DNA from: Chloroflexi bacterium RIFCSPLOWO2_02_FULL_71_16 | GTDB taxonomy: Bacteria; Chloroflexota; Limnocylindria; P2-11E | DNA: 14,128 nt | Reading direction: 5' to 3' | Assembly (NCBI GenBank): GCA_001795345.1 | Contig: MGON01000115.1 | Coordinates: forward strand, 12,483-26,610 | Part shown: positions 12,216 to 14,128 of the stretch, one piece after another | Position numbering within the stretch: the stretch's first letter is position 1 | How the letters are laid out: every line of letters begins with the position of its first letter | Position numbers and translations under genes: made by a program | The notes under the pieces: model-generated | Databases searched by the model: none | Seen by the model: only the letters and a program-made list of their open reading frames with translations | Told to the model about the DNA's origin: nothing

Positions 12216-14128
12216 GTGGGTCCGCGCTCCAAGGCATTCCTGTCCCGCGTGCGAGACGGACACGCCTGGCTGCGTGACCGCGGACCGGTCACGCTCGCCG
12301 CTGCGCTCCTCCTCGAGATCTCGGCCGGGACGCCCGCCACGGGCCCGGACGCGCGCCGGCTCCTTCGTGCGGCCGGTGTCCTTCTCGTCCTCTTCATCGT
12401 CGTCATCGGCGCCGCGATCGACGGCGCGCTCTCGGCCCTCGCCGCCCGCGTTCTCGTCGCGTCACGGGGCTCCGCCGCATGGGCCCGCCGCGAGCTCGCC
12501 GGCGAGATCGGCCCCACCTTTGTCCCGGATGCCCTGCTCCTCGACCGGAAGGGGAAGCCGCTCCGCGGCGCGGTCCGCTCCGCGCGCGCTGCCGCGCTCG
12601 CGCGCGACCTCGCTCGCGACGCGCGGGCCCGCACCGTCCGCGGCCGCGTCGAGATCCTGGTCGCCCGCGCGACGACCGCGGCCGGCCCCGCCGCGAGGTG
12701 GATGCGTTCGGCTGGTGCTCGGCTCGCAGCGCTTCGCCCGCGCGCGACGGCGCTGCTCGCACGGAGCGCCGCTTCCGCCCGCGCCGTCCGGGAGCTCGCC
12801 GCCACGATCCCCCTTCCGCAGGTCCCGGCTCCGGCCCTGCCGGTGCGCACGGTCCGGGTCATCACGGTCGGCGTGCTCATGTCGTTCGTGTTCGCGACCG
12901 TCATCGGGACGACCGGCCTCGTCGCGACGCAGGGCACCGTCGCCCTCGGCGCATCGACGACGCTCGCGATCATCGCGGGCGAGGTGAGGGTCATCGAGCC
13001 GGGTGGCTCGGCGCCGCGCGCCGCGGCGGACGGCGACGTGCTGCAGGCGGGCATGACGATCCTGACCGGCCACGAGACCTACGCCGTGCTCACGTACTTC
13101 GAGGGATCGACCGTCTCCATCGATCCCGACACGACGCTCGTCATCGAGGCCCTTCAGGCGAACCCGGATGGCACGACCATCATCGGCATGCGGCAGGACG
13201 TGGGTCAGACGTGGCACGCGGTCACGAAGCTCCTGACCGCGGGCTCCAAGTACGAGGTGCGCACCCCGACCACGACCGCCACCGTGCGCGGCACGCTGTT
13301 CCTCGTCGGCGTCCAGCTTGGCGCCGACCCCGGCGTGCCGGAGACCGTGATCCAGACGACCGAAGGCGCCGTGGCGGCCGAGCGCCCGCCGACACCGGAA
13401 GCGCCGGAGGGCGAAGAGGTCATCGTCGCCGCCGGGTTCACCGTCACCGCTCGTCCGGCCGCGCCGATCCCGCCGCCCGTGCCCGCGCCCGAGCCGGAGC
13501 GCAAGGTCACCGTCTCGATCGGCGCGGCGAACTCGCTCGTGGTGGACCCGCAGGGCCGCGCGAACGGCGAGAGGGATGGCCGCCTCGTCGTCCAGACGCC
13601 GGGCGCGACGGTCGAACGGGTCGACGGCAAGGTCGTGGTCACGATGCCCAACGTCACCGACGGGAAGGTCTCCACGGTCGTCGGCGACGACGAGTCCGCG
13701 GAGGACGTCGAGGTCGTCACCGTCGTCGAGGAGCGCGGTCGTCGATCGGCTCGCAGCGAGCGAACGGTGCGCCGCGTCGAGGACGCGCCCACCGTCACCG
13801 GGATCGAGCTCAGGCGGTCCGCCGACACGAACGACACGACCGCGCCGCCGGACGTGCGCCAGCTCGAGGACAGCGAGGCGACCCCGCCCGTCATCAAGGT
13901 TTCCGAGGTCCCCGCGGCACCCGCGCAGGCCGGCGCGCTCGGGCGGCCCGATAGCGCCGCCGGCGGCGATGCTCGCGGCGGCGGACCGGCGACCGGCGGG
14001 GTCGAGACGCCCGCCGGGAACGGCGAGGACGACGACGACGGCGACAGCGGGCCGGCCGGTGGCGGTGGTCCCGGTGGGGCCGGTGGTCCTGGCGGGGCCG
14101 GTGGTCCTGGCGGTGCCGGCGGGTCGGG
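12216..14128 (+). CDS. Membrane-anchored FecR-domain protein with acidic, Gly-rich tail (3' end outside window)
   Basis: The frame is open from GTG 12216 to the window edge (637 codons visible, no stop). It has a hydrophobic helix at about residues 52-71, an Arg/Ala-rich region to about 210, a second helix at 216-236, then a FecR domain at about 255-365. That domain shows GMTILTGHETYAVLTYFEG, STVSIDPDTTLVI and YEVRTPTTTATVRGT (ending at residue 360). After it come a Pro-rich linker (PIPPPVPAPEPE, about 417-428), a beta-rich charged stretch, and a low-complexity tail with EDDDD at 604-608 and GGPGGA repeats from 617. FecR domains occur in envelope signalling proteins and in many uncharacterised surface proteins; no sigma factor gene adjoins it here, so a classical FecI/FecR pair is not supported. 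Third-position GC supports this frame throughout. Confidence 0.86.
   Translation, partial: MGPRSKAFLSRVRDGHAWLRDRGPVTLAAALLLEISAGTPATGPDARRLLRAAGVLLVLFIVVIGAAIDGALSALAARVLVASRGSAAWARRELAGEIGPTFVPDALLLDRKGKPLRGAVRSARAAALARDLARDARARTVRGRVEILVARATTAAGPAARWMRSAGARLAALRPRATALLARSAASARAVRELAATIPLPQVPAPALPVRTVRVITVGVLMSFVFATVIGTTGLVATQGTVALGASTTLAIIAGEVRVIEPGGSAPRAAADGDVLQAGMTILTGHETYAVLTYFEGSTVSIDPDTTLVIEALQANPDGTTIIGMRQDVGQTWHAVTKLLTAGSKYEVRTPTTTATVRGTLFLVGVQLGADPGVPETVIQTTEGAVAAERPPTPEAPEGEEVIVAAGFTVTARPAAPIPPPVPAPEPERKVTVSIGAANSLVVDPQGRANGERDGRLVVQTPGATVERVDGKVVVTMPNVTDGKVSTVVGDDESAEDVEVVTVVEERGRRSARSERTVRRVEDAPTVTGIELRRSADTNDTTAPPDVRQLEDSEATPPVIKVSEVPAAPAQAGALGRPDSAAGGDARGGGPATGGVETPAGNGEDDDDGDSGPAGGGGPGGAGGPGGAGGPGGAGGS
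14064..14117 (+). repeat. Three in-frame 18-bp tandem repeats encoding GGPGGA
   Basis: Units 14064-14081, 14082-14099 and 14100-14117 follow GGTGGTCCYGGYGGKGCC and differ only at third codon positions. Each encodes GGPGGA. The array sits in the tail of the FecR-domain gene and may continue beyond the window, where the next codons are again glycine-rich. Confidence 0.85.

Noticed and set aside
12164..13054. A 296-codon minus-strand open frame opposite the FecR gene N-terminus
   Set aside because: It is low-complexity Ala/Arg/Ser sequence without a ribosome binding site or family motif, opposite a better-supported gene.
12479..13954. A 491-codon plus-strand open frame overlapping the FecR gene
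   Set aside because: It is extremely rich in Arg, Gly and His with no domain. The GTG 12216 frame has a strong ribosome binding site, proper third-position GC, membrane helices and a FecR domain.
1..14128. CRISPR arrays, tRNA or rRNA genes, insertion sequences, attachment sites
   Set aside because: No spaced direct repeats, cloverleaf-like segments, transposase-like proteins or terminal inverted repeats were seen. The only tandem repeat is the coding GGPGGA array.

Overview
The window is a very GC-rich bacterial chromosomal segment (coding third positions are almost all G or C; starts are ATG or GTG). The gene families (C5-pathway heme enzymes, a Cld-family HemQ-like protein, a YvcK/CofD-family protein, a secreted matrixin-like protein, a large FecR-domain protein) fit a high-GC, probably Gram-positive-like or Chloroflexota/Actinomycetota-type organism. 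That placement is an inference from style and families; no 16S or other marker is present.

Region 1 (2-88, plus strand) holds only the last 28 codons of an unidentified gene, convergent with what follows. Region 2 (105-7839, minus strand) is one compact heme operon, in transcription order hemA-hemC-hemD-hemB-hemL-hemQ-hemE-hemH. It covers glutamyl-tRNA to coproporphyrinogen III, plus a ferrochelatase and a HemQ/ChdC-like protein. Every one of the seven junctions is an overlap: six are 4-nt ATGA/GTGA overlaps and one is 8 nt, which argues for a single translationally coupled transcript. The order of use is GluTR (HemA) -> GSAM (HemL) -> ALA dehydratase (HemB) -> HMB synthase (HemC) -> uroporphyrinogen III synthase (HemD) -> decarboxylase (HemE). 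The HemQ-like protein and a HemH resembling the Bacillus coproporphyrin ferrochelatase point to the coproporphyrin-dependent route, but the oxidase (CgoX/HemY) needed between HemE and HemH is not here.

Region 3 (7840-8065) is the 226-bp divergent intergenic region that must carry the hem promoter and the promoter of the plus-strand gene. Region 4 (8066-8912) is a secreted matrixin-like protein with an unusual Gln in place of the first zinc His, closed by a near-perfect 15-bp intrinsic terminator.

Region 5 (8927-11997, plus strand) is a tight co-directional group: a YvcK/CofD-family protein, ornithine carbamoyltransferase (argF), a small protein with a duplicated CC...CxxC putative metal site, and a six-helix membrane protein. 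Region 6 (11998-12215) is a 218-bp intergenic stretch ending in a strong ribosome binding site. Region 7 (12216-14128) is a membrane-anchored FecR-domain protein with a long disordered acidic and glycine-rich tail, running off the window end.

Most of the window is recognisable housekeeping metabolism. The least explained parts are the matrixin-like protein, the duplicated CxxC protein, the argF substrate-loop substitution and the FecR protein architecture. I do not see a complete new defence or mobile system.
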